This document shows, one piece after another, positions 35,973 through 45,777 of a stretch of 64,000 nucleotides of DNA (positions are counted from its first letter, which is position 1; each line of letters opens with the position of its first letter). The notes under the pieces were generated by a model. The model saw nothing but the letters and a program-made list of their open reading frames with translations. It was not told the DNA's origin and searched no databases. The stretch lies in NCBI GenBank assembly GCA_963802215.1, contig CAWDHQ010000002.1, positions 186,001-250,000 on the forward strand, in the 5' to 3' direction. The position numbers were made by a program, and so were the translations under genes. The DNA is from SHZI01 sp963802215 (GTDB lineage Bacteria > Pseudomonadota > Gammaproteobacteria > Steroidobacterales > GCA-2729495).

Positions 35973-38474
35973 ATGGAACGCGCTGCAGGATCTTCGGGCT
36001 GGCCAACGGGATTTCTCCGCAGCGTTCTGCTCCTGGTTGCTGCGCTGGCGGCGTCCCAGAGCCAGGCGGCTGACCAGGACGGCGATGGCGTCGACGATGA
36101 CAGTGACAACTGCACGCTGGTGGCGAATCCGGGCCAGTGCGACTCCGACGCCGACGGCTACGGCAATCACTGCGACGGGGACCTGAACAACAACGGCGCA
36201 GTCAATGCCCAGGACACGGGCCTGATCCGCGAACAGCTTGGCCTGCCGAGCGTTGGCCCCGACTACAATCCCGCCGACCTCAACTGCAGCGGCAGTGTGA
36301 ACGCACAGGACACCGCCCTGTTCCGCGGCCTGCTCGGGCTGCCGCCGGGGCCAGCCGCACACGCCTTCGGTCTCGACGCCCGCCCGGCCAATGCCACCTG
36401 CATCGCGCCGTCGCGGCCAACGGGGGACGCGCAGGTGGGCACGGCCGATGCCTATCCCACGGCGCCGGCCTTCAATGCACCGACCAAGATCATCCAGGCG
36501 CCCGGCGACGGTTCCCGCTGGTTCGTGCTGGAGAAGGGCGGGCTGATCCGGACCTTCAACGTGGCCAACCCGGCGGTCGTGACCAACTGGCTCGACTTTC
36601 GCAGCAAGGTGAACGCGGACTCGGAGGGGGGCATGCTCGGCATGGCCTTTCACCCGGATTTTCCCGCGACCCCGGAAGTCTACGTCTCGTACACGGGCAA
36701 TCCGGGAACCAGCATGGTGTCGAAGATTTCCCGGGTGATACTCGACAACGTCACGACGCCGGTCAGCATCACGGAGCAGGTGCTGCGCCAGGTGGACCAG
36801 CCTGCCACCAACCACAATGGCGGCGACATCGCCTTCGGCCCGGACGGCTTCCTCTACGTCGGCCTGGGCGACGGCGGCGGTGCCGGGGACACCCAGAACT
36901 ACGCCCGTAACCCGACGCGGCTGCTCGGCAAGATGCTGCGGATCAACGTGCTTGGCGTCGCGTTTCCGAGCCCCGGCTATACCATCCCATCCACCAATCC
37001 CTATGCGGCGAACCCCAGGTGCGGGCCCGCGGCAAATGCGCTGCCCTGTCCCGAGATCTACGCGTCCGGCCTGCGCAATCCCTGGCGCTGGTCATTCGAC
37101 GGGCCCACCGGCCAGCTCTGGGCCGGGGACGTTGGCCAGGGTGCCTGGGAGGAAGTGGACGTCATCGAGCTTGGGGGGGACTACGGCTGGCGTTGCCGCG
37201 AGGGGGCCCACAGCTACAACAGCTCCGGCTGTCCGGCCGGCGGGCTGACGGAACCCGTCACCGAATACGCGCACTCCGGCGGCAACGCATCGATCACCGG
37301 CGGCTTCGTCTACCGGGGCGCCGCGCTAACTGCCCTCCAGGGCCGGTACGTGTTCGCGGACTTCAACTCCGGCCGAATCTGGGCGCTCCAGGGCGACGGC
37401 CAGGGCGGCTACGCCAACGACGAGCTCGTGGACACGCCCTACAACATTTCGGCCTTCGGCACTGACGCGGCCCGGGAGCTCTACTTTGCGGACTACGGCA
37501 ATGGCCGGATCCGGCGGCTCATCGCCGCGGGCACTGCCACGCCGGACACGATACCCGCCAGCCTGGGTGATACCGGTTGCGTGCTGACGGGCGATCAGCG
37601 CCAGCCGGCGCCCGGGCTCATTCCCTACGGTGTCAGCGCACCGTTCTGGTCCGACAGTGCCGCGAAGACCCGCTACTTGGCACTTCCCGACGCGGCCACC
37701 ATCGACGTGGCGCCGATCAGCGGCAACGCCGGGGGTGACTGGGATCTCCCGCCGGGATCGGTCCTCGTCAAGAACTTTGCGCTGAACGGCCTGCCCATCG
37801 AGACCCGCCTGCTGATGCGCCACCCCGATGGCGTCTGGGCCGGGTACACCTACGAATGGAACGCCGCCGGCACCCAGGCGTCCCGGGTCATCGGCGGCAA
37901 GGTACGGGAGGTCGGCGGTCAGTCCTGGATTTATCCCAGCGAGGGTGAGTGCATGAGCTGCCACACCCAGGCGGCGGGCTTCTCGCTGGGCCTGACGACG
38001 GCCCAGCTGAACGGACCGCTGCTCTACCCGGCAACCGGTCGGACGGCGAACCAGCTGGCCACGCTCGAACATATCGGCATGCTGAGCGCCCCCCTGCCGG
38101 CGCCGCCGGCCGGCCTGCCGAAGCTGCCCGACCCCGCCGATGCCTCCCAGCCGCTGGCCAGCCGTGCACGGGCGTGGCTGGACACGAATTGTGCCCAGTG
38201 TCACCAGCCGGGCGGGCCCACGCCCTCCGGCATGGACCTGCGGTACGCGACGACACTGGCGGCGACAGGCACCTGCAATGCCCTGCCCCAGGCCGGCGAT
38301 CTCGGGACCTCGAACGCGCGGCTCGTTGCCCCCGGCGACGCGGCCCGTTCCGTGGTCGTCGCCCGGATGGGGCGCCGGGATGCCAACGGCATGCCGCCGC
38401 TCGGTTCAGCGCTGGTGGATCCGGCCGGGGTGGCCCTCCTGACGGCCTGGGTCAACTCGCTTCCCGGGTGCTAG
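35973..38474 (+). CDS. Exported glucose/sorbosone-dehydrogenase-like protein with EF-hand and diheme cytochrome domains
   Basis: An 833-aa secreted modular protein. The signal peptide ends near SQSQA. Then come calcium-binding thrombospondin-3/dockerin-like stretches (DQDGDGVDDDSDNC and two NNNGAVNAQDTGL-type repeats), and a PQQ-dependent GDH/HHIP-type beta-propeller (FVLEKGGLIRTF, GGMLGMAFHPDF, NHNGGDIAFGPDGFLYVGLG, GLRNPWRWSFD). The C-terminal region carries two heme c motifs, CMSCH and CAQCH, typical of SO2930-type diheme proteins. The likely job is periplasmic oxidation of a sugar or alcohol with electron transfer to heme. The substrate is unknown. Confidence 0.88.
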   Translation: MERAAGSSGWPTGFLRSVLLLVAALAASQSQAADQDGDGVDDDSDNCTLVANPGQCDSDADGYGNHCDGDLNNNGAVNAQDTGLIREQLGLPSVGPDYNPADLNCSGSVNAQDTALFRGLLGLPPGPAAHAFGLDARPANATCIAPSRPTGDAQVGTADAYPTAPAFNAPTKIIQAPGDGSRWFVLEKGGLIRTFNVANPAVVTNWLDFRSKVNADSEGGMLGMAFHPDFPATPEVYVSYTGNPGTSMVSKISRVILDNVTTPVSITEQVLRQVDQPATNHNGGDIAFGPDGFLYVGLGDGGGAGDTQNYARNPTRLLGKMLRINVLGVAFPSPGYTIPSTNPYAANPRCGPAANALPCPEIYASGLRNPWRWSFDGPTGQLWAGDVGQGAWEEVDVIELGGDYGWRCREGAHSYNSSGCPAGGLTEPVTEYAHSGGNASITGGFVYRGAALTALQGRYVFADFNSGRIWALQGDGQGGYANDELVDTPYNISAFGTDAARELYFADYGNGRIRRLIAAGTATPDTIPASLGDTGCVLTGDQRQPAPGLIPYGVSAPFWSDSAAKTRYLALPDAATIDVAPISGNAGGDWDLPPGSVLVKNFALNGLPIETRLLMRHPDGVWAGYTYEWNAAGTQASRVIGGKVREVGGQSWIYPSEGECMSCHTQAAGFSLGLTTAQLNGPLLYPATGRTANQLATLEHIGMLSAPLPAPPAGLPKLPDPADASQPLASRARAWLDTNCAQCHQPGGPTPSGMDLRYATTLAATGTCNALPQAGDLGTSNARLVAPGDAARSVVVARMGRRDANGMPPLGSALVDPAGVALLTAWVNSLPGC

Positions 38475-38541
38475 GCCGACTCCGCGTGCGGCCGACGGAA
38501 TCGGCTATTGTGGTCGCCGATACCTGGCCTCGAGGCGTCGC

Positions 38542-39807
38542 ATGCTGCCTGCCGCACTCTGTGTCCTTGCGTTGTTCGCCGGTGCCTTCCCTTCGGCCCT
38601 GGCAGCGGCGACGACCGATCTCTCGGGGGAATGGCACTTCGACGTGAATTCCCAGAACGGCCCCGGTCGACGCGACGTCCTGTTCAGGCAGGAGGGCAAC
38701 CGGGTGATCGGTTTCATCGAGAGCGACTCCGCGAGCGGCCGCTTCGTGGGCAGTGTTGATGGCGTGAACCTCGAGTTCACGGCGGTACTGGAGTTCGGCG
38801 GCCAGCCCATGGCCGCTGTCTACCGCGCGACGGTGGACGGCGACAGGATGACGGGCACCATTGACTTCGGCCTCTACGGCCGGGGCACCTTCACCGGCAG
38901 GCGAGGTCGCCGGCTGGAGGCTCCGCAGCCCGCGGGGACCGCGACGATCGAGGGGTCGGCGCAAGGGTCCGGAATCGCTGCCGCCACTGCCGGCGACCTG
39001 TTTGGCGTGCTCCGTGGCGGTGTCCTCCACCCGGAAATGCTGCCGGTGCCCGCCGGGCGCTTCCGCATGGGCTACGCGGGCCCGGCGGTGCAGGCGGGGT
39101 TCGGGGATGACTATGCCCGGGTGCACGATGTGGAGCTGTCGGCGTTCCGGATCAGCCGGTTCCCCGTGACGAATGCCCAGTACTCGGCGTTCGTCACGGC
39201 CACGAAGCGCGAGCCAGCCCTGCCGCCGAGAGGGTGGGGTGACTACGGCGCCCGGTATCCCAATCACCCGGTGGTCAACGTGGATATCGCGGACGCGACC
39301 GCCTACGCGCAGTGGCTGACGGCGGCGACAGGCACCACATATCGACTGCCCACCGAAGCGGAGTGGGAGTACGCGGCCCGCGGGGGCATCGACGGGCGGG
39401 CTTACGTCTTCGGCGACCGGTGGCGGGCCGATGCGGCGAACACCGCCAGTTGGCGCATAGGCAAGCCCGTCGACCGGGACGGCTGGAAGGCGTGGTGGGA
39501 TCGCGAAGGCGATCGCCTGTCGAAGTCGCAACCGATGACGACGCGGGTGGGGACCTTTCCTCCCAATGCCTGGGGCCTGTACGACATGGTGGGCAACGTC
39601 TGGCAGTGGACCGGGGACTGGTACCAGGCCGACTACTACGACGTCTCGCCGCTGAAGGACCCGGACGGTCCCGCTACCGGCGAGGAGAAGGTGCTGCGGG
39701 GCTGCTCCTGGTACAACCAGCCCGACGTCTGCCTGGCAGCCACCCGGGACCGCTACGCGCCGGACCGGCGGCTCTATTACAACGGCTTTCGCGTCGTGGC
39801 CGAGTAG
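38542..39807 (+). CDS. Exported SUMF1/formylglycine-generating-enzyme-like protein
   Basis: A 421-aa protein with a signal peptide (ending SALAAA), a beta-rich N-terminal domain (LSGEWHFDVNSQNGPG to about 130) and a C-terminal SUMF1 fold (MLPVPAGRFRMGYAGP, FRISRFPVTNAQYSAFV, YRLPTEAEWEYAARGG, GLYDMVGNVWQWTGDWY, LRGCSWYNQPD, YNGFRVV). The cysteine pair of true sulfatase-activating FGEs is not evident, so this is more likely a binding or other SUMF1-fold enzyme. No sulfatase gene is in the window. Confidence 0.87.
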   Translation: MLPAALCVLALFAGAFPSALAAATTDLSGEWHFDVNSQNGPGRRDVLFRQEGNRVIGFIESDSASGRFVGSVDGVNLEFTAVLEFGGQPMAAVYRATVDGDRMTGTIDFGLYGRGTFTGRRGRRLEAPQPAGTATIEGSAQGSGIAAATAGDLFGVLRGGVLHPEMLPVPAGRFRMGYAGPAVQAGFGDDYARVHDVELSAFRISRFPVTNAQYSAFVTATKREPALPPRGWGDYGARYPNHPVVNVDIADATAYAQWLTAATGTTYRLPTEAEWEYAARGGIDGRAYVFGDRWRADAANTASWRIGKPVDRDGWKAWWDREGDRLSKSQPMTTRVGTFPPNAWGLYDMVGNVWQWTGDWYQADYYDVSPLKDPDGPATGEEKVLRGCSWYNQPDVCLAATRDRYAPDRRLYYNGFRVVAE

Positions 39808-39921
39808 CGCTGTCTGCGTATCGAATACGCCGCGAAGGTGCGTATCATTGCCCGCCGGCGCCGGCGGATCCCTGAGCCACGTCGCCACGAACACTGAAAC
39901 CAAGCCTTTGCCGAGGTTGCC

Positions 39922-41514
39922 ATGTCCCTGACCATCGGAGTCCCGCGGGAAGTCTTTGCCGGCGAAAAGCGGGTTGCCACGGTGCCCGACGTCGTCGGGA
40001 AGCTCATCAAGCTCGGCTTTGCCGTCAAAGTTGAGAGCGGCGCCGGCGATGCCGCCAACTTCAGCGACGACGCCTACCGCGCGGCAGGTGCGACGATCGC
40101 CCCCGACGCCTCTGGCCTCTGGGCCGGGTCGGACCTGGTGTTCAAGGTGCGCGCGCCGGCCGCGGAGGAAATCCCCCTGATCAGGCCGGGCACCACCCTG
40201 GTCAGCTTCATCTGGCCGGCCCAGAACCCGGACCTCGTGCAGCAGCTGGCGGGACGCGGACTCACGGTACTCGCCATGGACAGCGTGCCGCGCATGTCCC
40301 GGGCCCAGAAGATGGACGCGCTGTCGTCCATGGCCAACATTGCCGGCTACCGCGCCGTGATCGAGGCGGCCCACCACTTCGGCCGGTTCTTCACGGGCCA
40401 GATCACCGCCGCGGGCAAGGTGCCGCCGGCCAAGGTCTTCGTGATCGGCGCCGGCGTTGCCGGTCTCGCCGCGCTCGGCACCGCGGTCGGCCTCGGCGCC
40501 ATCGTCCGTGCCAACGACACGCGGCCCGAGGTCGCCGACCAGGTGAAGTCCATGGGCGCTGAATTCGTCCCTGTCGACTACCAGGAGGAGGGCACCGGCG
40601 TCGGCGGCTACGCGAGGGTGATGAGCGAGGGCTTCCAGAGGGCCCAGCTGGAGACCTTCGCGAAGCAGGCGAAGGACGTCGACATCATCATCACCACCGC
40701 GCTGATCCCCGGGAAGCCTGCGCCGAAGCTCATTACCGCGGAGATGGTCCGGTCGATGCGGCCCGGCAGCGTCATCGTCGATCTCGCTTCCGAGCAGGGC
40801 GGCAACTGCGAACTCACGGTCCCTGGCGATGTCGTCGTCCGCCATGGCGTCACGATCATCGGCTATACCGATTTGCCGAGCCGCCTCTCCAGACAGGCAT
40901 CCACGCTCTATGCCAACAACCTGCTGCGCCTTACCGAGGAGCTGTGCAAGACGAAGGACGGCACCATCGACGTCAACTTCGACGATGAGGTGCTCCGCGG
41001 CGCGACGGTGATCAGGGAGGGCGCCGTCACGTGGCCCCCTCCGCCACCCAAGCTGTCGGCGGCGCCACCGCAGGCGAAGCCCGCCGCGGCCCCGGTGGCG
41101 GTGGCGAAGAAATCCGGCCACGGCCATGGCGCTGGCGAGCCCATGTCCGCCAGGACCCTGGCCGCGGTCTTCGGCGTCGGCGCCGTGCTGTTCCTGCTGG
41201 TCGGGGCCTTCGCGCCGGCCTCGTTCCTGTCGCACTTCACGGTGTTCGTGCTGGCCTGCTTCATCGGTTACATGGTGATCTGGAACGTGACGCCCGCGCT
41301 GCACACCCCGCTGATGAGCGTCACCAACGCGATCTCCAGCATCATCGCTGTCGGCGCGCTCGTCCAGGTGGCGCCGCCGCTCGGCGGGGCCGGGGGCGAC
41401 CGGCCCGGCGGCCTGATCCTCGGCCTTGCCGTCGTGGCGCTCGCGCTCACCGCCATCAACATGTTCGGCGGCTTCGCCGTCACCCGCCGCATGCTGGCGA
41501 TGTTCCGGAAGTAG
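39922..41514 (+). CDS. pntA: Proton-translocating NAD(P) transhydrogenase, alpha subunit
   Basis: Couples hydride transfer between NADH and NADP+ to the proton gradient. The 530-aa form is the fused alpha subunit. The NAD-binding domain I is at the N-terminus (GVPREVFAGEKRVATVPDV, FVIGAGVAGLAALGTAVGLG, VDYQEEGTG), followed by a Pro/Ala linker and the membrane domain with helices at about 410-430, 433-455 and 465-520. pntB follows 10 bp downstream. Confidence 0.96.
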   Translation: MSLTIGVPREVFAGEKRVATVPDVVGKLIKLGFAVKVESGAGDAANFSDDAYRAAGATIAPDASGLWAGSDLVFKVRAPAAEEIPLIRPGTTLVSFIWPAQNPDLVQQLAGRGLTVLAMDSVPRMSRAQKMDALSSMANIAGYRAVIEAAHHFGRFFTGQITAAGKVPPAKVFVIGAGVAGLAALGTAVGLGAIVRANDTRPEVADQVKSMGAEFVPVDYQEEGTGVGGYARVMSEGFQRAQLETFAKQAKDVDIIITTALIPGKPAPKLITAEMVRSMRPGSVIVDLASEQGGNCELTVPGDVVVRHGVTIIGYTDLPSRLSRQASTLYANNLLRLTEELCKTKDGTIDVNFDDEVLRGATVIREGAVTWPPPPPKLSAAPPQAKPAAAPVAVAKKSGHGHGAGEPMSARTLAAVFGVGAVLFLLVGAFAPASFLSHFTVFVLACFIGYMVIWNVTPALHTPLMSVTNAISSIIAVGALVQVAPPLGGAGGDRPGGLILGLAVVALALTAINMFGGFAVTRRMLAMFRK

Positions 41515-41524
41515 GGAAGCGCGA

Positions 41525-42934
41525 ATGTCCTCCAGCCTTGCCACCGTCTTCTATATTGCCGCCACGATCCTCTTCATCCTGAGCCTGGGCGGCCTCTCGA
41601 ATCCCGAGACCTCCCGCCGCGGGAACCTCTTCGGCATGGCCGGCATGGCCATCGCCGTGCTGGCGACTATCCTCGGGCCCCGGGTCACCGCGGCCGGTAT
41701 CCCCTGGATCATCGGCGCAATGGTGGCCGGCGGCGCCATCGGCCTCTACGCTGCCCGCAAGGTGCAGATGACGCAGATGCCCGAGCTGGTGGCGCTGATG
41801 CACAGCCTGGTCGGCCTTGCCGCCTGCCTGGTCGGCTTTGCCAGCTACGTCGACACCTCGGTCCAGTTCTCCGGCGCGGAGAAGTCGATCCACGAGATCG
41901 AGATCTACATCGGCATCCTGATTGGCGCCGTGACCTTCTCGGGCTCCGTCATCGCCTTCGGCAAGCTGTCGGGGAAGATCGGTGGCAAGCCGCTGCTGCT
42001 GCCGGCCCGGCACTGGCTGAACCTGGCGGCGCTGCTGTTGGTCGTGTACTTCGGCTACGCCTTCCTGCAGGCCCCGGGCATCAGTGCCGGCATGACACCG
42101 CTCCTGGTGATGACCGTGATCGCCCTGCTCTTCGGCGTGCACATGGTCATGGCCATCGGCGGCGCCGACATGCCGGTGGTGGTCTCCATGCTCAACAGCT
42201 ACTCGGGCTGGGCCGCCGCCGCGACGGGCTTCATGCTGGCCAACGACCTGCTGATCGTCACCGGCGCGCTGGTTGGTTCCTCGGGCGCGATCCTGTCCTA
42301 CGTGATGTGCCGCGCGATGAACCGCAACTTCCTGAGCGTCATCGCCGGCGGTTTTGGCACGGGCGAGGGCGCCTCCCCGGCGGCAGGCGGCACGCAGCCG
42401 GCCGGTGAAGTGACGCCGGTGAGTGCGCTGGAAACCGCGGAACTGCTCCGTGAGGCGAAGAACGTCATCATCGTGCCTGGCTACGGCATGGCCGTGGCCC
42501 AGGCCCAGCACACGGTCTACGAGATCACGAAGTTCCTGCGCGAGAAGGGCGTGAACGTCCGCTTCGGCATACACCCGGTGGCGGGCCGTATGCCCGGCCA
42601 CATGAACGTCCTGCTGGCCGAGGCCAAGGTGCCCTACGACATCGTCATGGAAATGGACGAGCTCAACGAGGACTTCCCGGACACCGACGTCGCGATGGTG
42701 ATCGGCGCCAACGACATCGTGAACCCGGCCGCCGAGGACGACCCGGGTAGCCCCATCGCCGGCATGCCCGTGCTGCAGGTCTGGAAGGCGAAGACGTCCA
42801 TCGTCATGAAGCGCTCCATGGCCTCCGGCTACGCGGGCGTGGACAACCCGCTCTTCTATAAAGAGAACAACCGCATGCTGTTTGGCGATGCGAAGAAGAT
42901 GCTGGATGAAGTGCTGGGGGGCCTGAAGAGTTAG
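41525..42934 (+). CDS. pntB: NAD(P) transhydrogenase, beta subunit
   Basis: Partner of PntA; 469 aa. About eight to nine transmembrane helices form the proton channel (residues 1-260, with MPELVALMHSLVGLAACLVG and VVVSMLNSYSGWAAAATGFML). The C-terminal NADP-binding domain III has VPGYGMAVAQAQH, FGIHPVAGRMPGHMNVLLAE, VIGANDIVNPAA and the terminal KRSMASGYAGVDNPLF. ATG 41525 is the family start; an upstream in-frame extension lies inside pntA. Confidence 0.97.
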   Translation: MSSSLATVFYIAATILFILSLGGLSNPETSRRGNLFGMAGMAIAVLATILGPRVTAAGIPWIIGAMVAGGAIGLYAARKVQMTQMPELVALMHSLVGLAACLVGFASYVDTSVQFSGAEKSIHEIEIYIGILIGAVTFSGSVIAFGKLSGKIGGKPLLLPARHWLNLAALLLVVYFGYAFLQAPGISAGMTPLLVMTVIALLFGVHMVMAIGGADMPVVVSMLNSYSGWAAAATGFMLANDLLIVTGALVGSSGAILSYVMCRAMNRNFLSVIAGGFGTGEGASPAAGGTQPAGEVTPVSALETAELLREAKNVIIVPGYGMAVAQAQHTVYEITKFLREKGVNVRFGIHPVAGRMPGHMNVLLAEAKVPYDIVMEMDELNEDFPDTDVAMVIGANDIVNPAAEDDPGSPIAGMPVLQVWKAKTSIVMKRSMASGYAGVDNPLFYKENNRMLFGDAKKMLDEVLGGLKS

Positions 42935-42973
42935 GATCCCCGCTACAGGTCTCGTGCCGCCCCCTGGAGGGCT

Positions 42974-43951
42974 GTGCTGGTGGCCCGATTGCCGAGGCAA
43001 CTGCCGGGTATAGCGCTGGCGCTGGTAGCCGCCTCTGGCGCCGGGACTGCTCGACCGTCGTCGCCTGCGACACTGCCGGCACCGCTCCAGGCGACCGAAT
43101 CTTCCCCGGCCGAGGTTATCGTCTCCACCACCGAGCCCCGCTACGTCGCACCAACCCGCCGCGACCGCATCGGCAGGATCTGGGCCCCGGTGTACCTGAA
43201 CGGCCAGGGCCCCTTCCGGCTGGTGCTCGACACGGGCGCCAACCGCTCGGCGGTGATCCAGAAAGTGGCGGACACGCTGGGCGACAGTGCCAGGACGACG
43301 TCCACCGTCCGCGTCCGCGGCGTGACCGGGACGGCCATCGTGCCGCTGATCCGCGTCGACCGGATGGACATCGGCGACCTGGTGCTCGAGCCGGTCCATC
43401 TGCCTGTGGTGCAGGACGTCTTCGGCGGCGCGGACGGCGTGCTCGGCAACGAGGGCCTGCGCGACAAGCGCATAGTCATTGATTTCAGGAACGACTCGAT
43501 CACCGTCCGGCGCTCGAAGCGCGAACAGCCGGGCGCGGGCTTCGAGACGCTGCCCGTCAGGATGATGCGGGACTACCTGCTCGTGGTCGACGTGGTCATC
43601 GGCCGCGTGCGCACCAAGGCCATCATCGACACCGGGGCGCCGGACTCGCTCGGCAACCTGGCGCTCCTGGAGGCCCTGCGGAAGCAGGGCCAGGACGATC
43701 CGGGCACGGACATCGTGGGCGTGACGCTCGACGTGGAGCGGGGAAGCCGCGTGCAGATGCCCATCATCTACATGGAAGGCGTGCAGATCCGGGGCGCCGT
43801 CCTGACCTTCAGCGACGTGCACATCTTCCAGCACTGGCGGATGACCCGGGAGCCTGCGGTTCTGGTGGGCATGGATGTGCTCGGGGTGCTCGACCAGCTC
43901 ATCATCGACTACAAGTCGCGGCAGCTGCACCTGCTGACGAGCCGCCGCTGA
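42974..43951 (+). CDS. Exported retropepsin-like aspartic protease, two-lobed
   Basis: A 325-aa protein with a weak N-terminal signal (LPGIALALVAASGAG) and two retropepsin-type active-site motifs: LVLDTGANRSAV (about residue 85) and AIIDTGAPDSLG (about 220). Each is followed by a flap-like stretch (TVRVRGVTGTA; IVGVTLDVERG) and a hydrophobic-Gly motif (GVLGNEGL; VLVGMDVLG). Two DTG lobes in one chain would allow a pepsin-like monomeric active site. It starts at GTG 42974, 40 bp after pntB. Confidence 0.85.
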   Translation: MLVARLPRQLPGIALALVAASGAGTARPSSPATLPAPLQATESSPAEVIVSTTEPRYVAPTRRDRIGRIWAPVYLNGQGPFRLVLDTGANRSAVIQKVADTLGDSARTTSTVRVRGVTGTAIVPLIRVDRMDIGDLVLEPVHLPVVQDVFGGADGVLGNEGLRDKRIVIDFRNDSITVRRSKREQPGAGFETLPVRMMRDYLLVVDVVIGRVRTKAIIDTGAPDSLGNLALLEALRKQGQDDPGTDIVGVTLDVERGSRVQMPIIYMEGVQIRGAVLTFSDVHIFQHWRMTREPAVLVGMDVLGVLDQLIIDYKSRQLHLLTSRR

Positions 43952-43987
43952 TCCCGGTGGTGGCCTGATGGGCTAATCTTCCCGCCC

Positions 43988-44653
43988 ATGGTCACCCTCT
44001 ACGGCATCAATCTCTCCACCTTCACCCGCAAGGTCCGCCTCGCCCTGCTTGAGAAGGGCGTTCCCCACCGGCTGGAAGCCGCGCCCATGGGTTCGCCGAA
44101 GGTGAGGGCGCTGCACCCGCTCGGCAAGATCCCGGTGATCGAGGACCAGGGCATCGCGATCCCGGACTCGTCGGTGATCATTGCCTACCTGGAGCGGGCA
44201 TATCCCGGGCGGCCCCTGTACCCGGCAAGTGCCCCGGATCTTGCCCGGGCGCTGTGGCTCGAGGAGTACGCCGACACCCGCCTCCGCGAGGCGACGCTGC
44301 CGTATTTTTCCGAGCGTGTGGTGAAGCCCGTCTTCCAGGGCAAGCCCGGTGACGACGCGGCACTGGCCGCCGCCGCGGCGCCCCGGGACGAGGCCTTCGA
44401 CTACGTGGAGAAGGAGCTGCCCGGGGGCGGACTTGCCGTGGGCGAGGCGCTCACCGTCGCTGACATCGCCATAGGCGCCCAGCTCATCACCTATTGCCAG
44501 GGGGCGGGCGCCATCGATGCGGTGCGCTGGCCCCGGCTTGCCAGCTACCTGGCTGCCTTGCAGGCCCGTCCGCACTGGGCTGACGTCGACCGGGAGGAGG
44601 CCGCGGCACTGGCGGCGGCCCGCGCGCGTCGCCAGGGAAACGCATTGCGCTGA
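43988..44653 (+). CDS. Glutathione S-transferase family protein
   Basis: A 221-aa cytosolic GST. The thioredoxin-like N-terminal domain starts LYGINLSTFTRKVRLALLEKG and includes the glutathione-binding GKIPVIEDQGIAIPDSSVIIAYL (cis-Pro in IPVI, Ser in DSS). The helical C-terminal domain has the N-capping segment LTVADIAIGAQ. The catalytic residue is likely a Ser or Thr of LSTFT. The substrate is unknown. Confidence 0.92.
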   Translation: MVTLYGINLSTFTRKVRLALLEKGVPHRLEAAPMGSPKVRALHPLGKIPVIEDQGIAIPDSSVIIAYLERAYPGRPLYPASAPDLARALWLEEYADTRLREATLPYFSERVVKPVFQGKPGDDAALAAAAAPRDEAFDYVEKELPGGGLAVGEALTVADIAIGAQLITYCQGAGAIDAVRWPRLASYLAALQARPHWADVDREEAAALAAARARRQGNALR

Positions 44654-44778
44654 GCCCGCCGCTCGGTTCGCGGGCGTCATTCGTGCAGGACCAGGCGCGC
44701 CCGTGAATCTGCGCCCATCGGCCGCAACAATCCCTCCAGAATAGGCCGCAGTTCTGGCAGTCACGGGGAGTGCGGTTC

Positions 44779-45777
44779 ATGACGAAGAAGGCGCTGACGA
44801 GACGAACGGCCATGGGCAACCTGCTGGGGGCTGCGGCCCTGGGTGCCGCGGCGACCCCGCTGGCAGGCCTCGCGAAGACCGCAGAAATAACGCCCGCACG
44901 CATCCCGCTGGCCTTCGACGATCCCGTCTGGAACCGGGAGATGTTCGCCCGCATCGAGGGCGACACGGCCCCGGGCAAGTTCATCTTCGGCCAGGCCACC
45001 GGCATCGTGCACGGCGTGCGGGACGGGGAGGCGGTGAAGCCCCTGTTCGGCTTCGAGGTTTTCGCCACCCACCGGGTCCTGAAGCAGCCGGATGGCAGCT
45101 ACCAGCGCCTGTGCCGGGAGCTCGTCTTCTACAGGGATCTCAAGACCGGGCAGCTGATGGACGAGTGGGACAACTCCTACACCGGCGAGCGGGTCAAGGT
45201 CGTGGACATCGCCAACGACCCCTTCAACTTCCGGATCTCGGAGTTCTTTCCGGATCCGCCCAGCTACGGCGGCCTGAACAAGGACAAGCCCCCGAAGCGG
45301 CCGCTGCGCCTGGACTGGAACCTGATCAATGAAGACACCCTGACCCTGGACTCGGACATCCACCTCTACTACCCGAACGCGCTCAATCCGGCCGTTTGGC
45401 CCCGGGAGTCAGCCGGGCCGATGAACCGGGTCTCCGAGCTCTTCCGCTACTTCATCCGGCGCGAGGACGCGGAAGACCCCACCAAGACGCACCTGCCCCA
45501 CAACGGGGCCTGGTCCCGGGTCACGCCCTGGCTGCCCTGGATGCTGATGGGGACGGCGCCCGGGCACGTGTTCTACATGGGGCGCTTCACCAGCATCGAG
45601 CGGCCCGAGCAGGCGCCCCCGGGCGTCCTGGCCCGGGTGAAGGAGCGCTATCCCCTCTACCTGACCGCGCCGGAGACCTGGGTGGAACCCAGCTTCTCGA
45701 GCCTCGAGAACTACGCCCGGACCCAGAAGCCGGCGCCCCTGCCGGCGAGCCCGCCGAAGCCCGGCACGGGAAAGTAG
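44779..45777 (+). CDS. DUF1838 family protein with Tat-type signal
   Basis: A 332-aa exported protein of family DUF1838, whose function is not established. The N-terminus has a twin arginine (LTRRTAMGNLLGAAALGAAA), suggesting Tat export in folded form. The conserved body includes FEVFATHRVLKQPDGSYQRL, LDEWDNSYTGE-like DEWDNSYTGERV, and WVEPSFSSLENYA. ATG 44779 has GGGGAG 8 nt upstream; GTG 44770 is an alternative. DUF1838 proteins are often near TonB receptors, and one lies downstream here. Confidence 0.88.
   Translation: MTKKALTRRTAMGNLLGAAALGAAATPLAGLAKTAEITPARIPLAFDDPVWNREMFARIEGDTAPGKFIFGQATGIVHGVRDGEAVKPLFGFEVFATHRVLKQPDGSYQRLCRELVFYRDLKTGQLMDEWDNSYTGERVKVVDIANDPFNFRISEFFPDPPSYGGLNKDKPPKRPLRLDWNLINEDTLTLDSDIHLYYPNALNPAVWPRESAGPMNRVSELFRYFIRREDAEDPTKTHLPHNGAWSRVTPWLPWMLMGTAPGHVFYMGRFTSIERPEQAPPGVLARVKERYPLYLTAPETWVEPSFSSLENYARTQKPAPLPASPPKPGTGK

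Noticed and set aside
38542..39807. True formylglycine-generating enzyme activating a sulfatase
   Set aside because: The catalytic cysteine pair is not evident and no sulfatase gene is near.
38452..43930. Very long minus-strand open frames opposite the SUMF1, pntA, pntB and aspartic protease genes
   Set aside because: High-GC codon usage leaves the opposite strand open. The translations are Arg/His/Gly-rich without motifs, whereas the plus strand encodes clear PntA and PntB.
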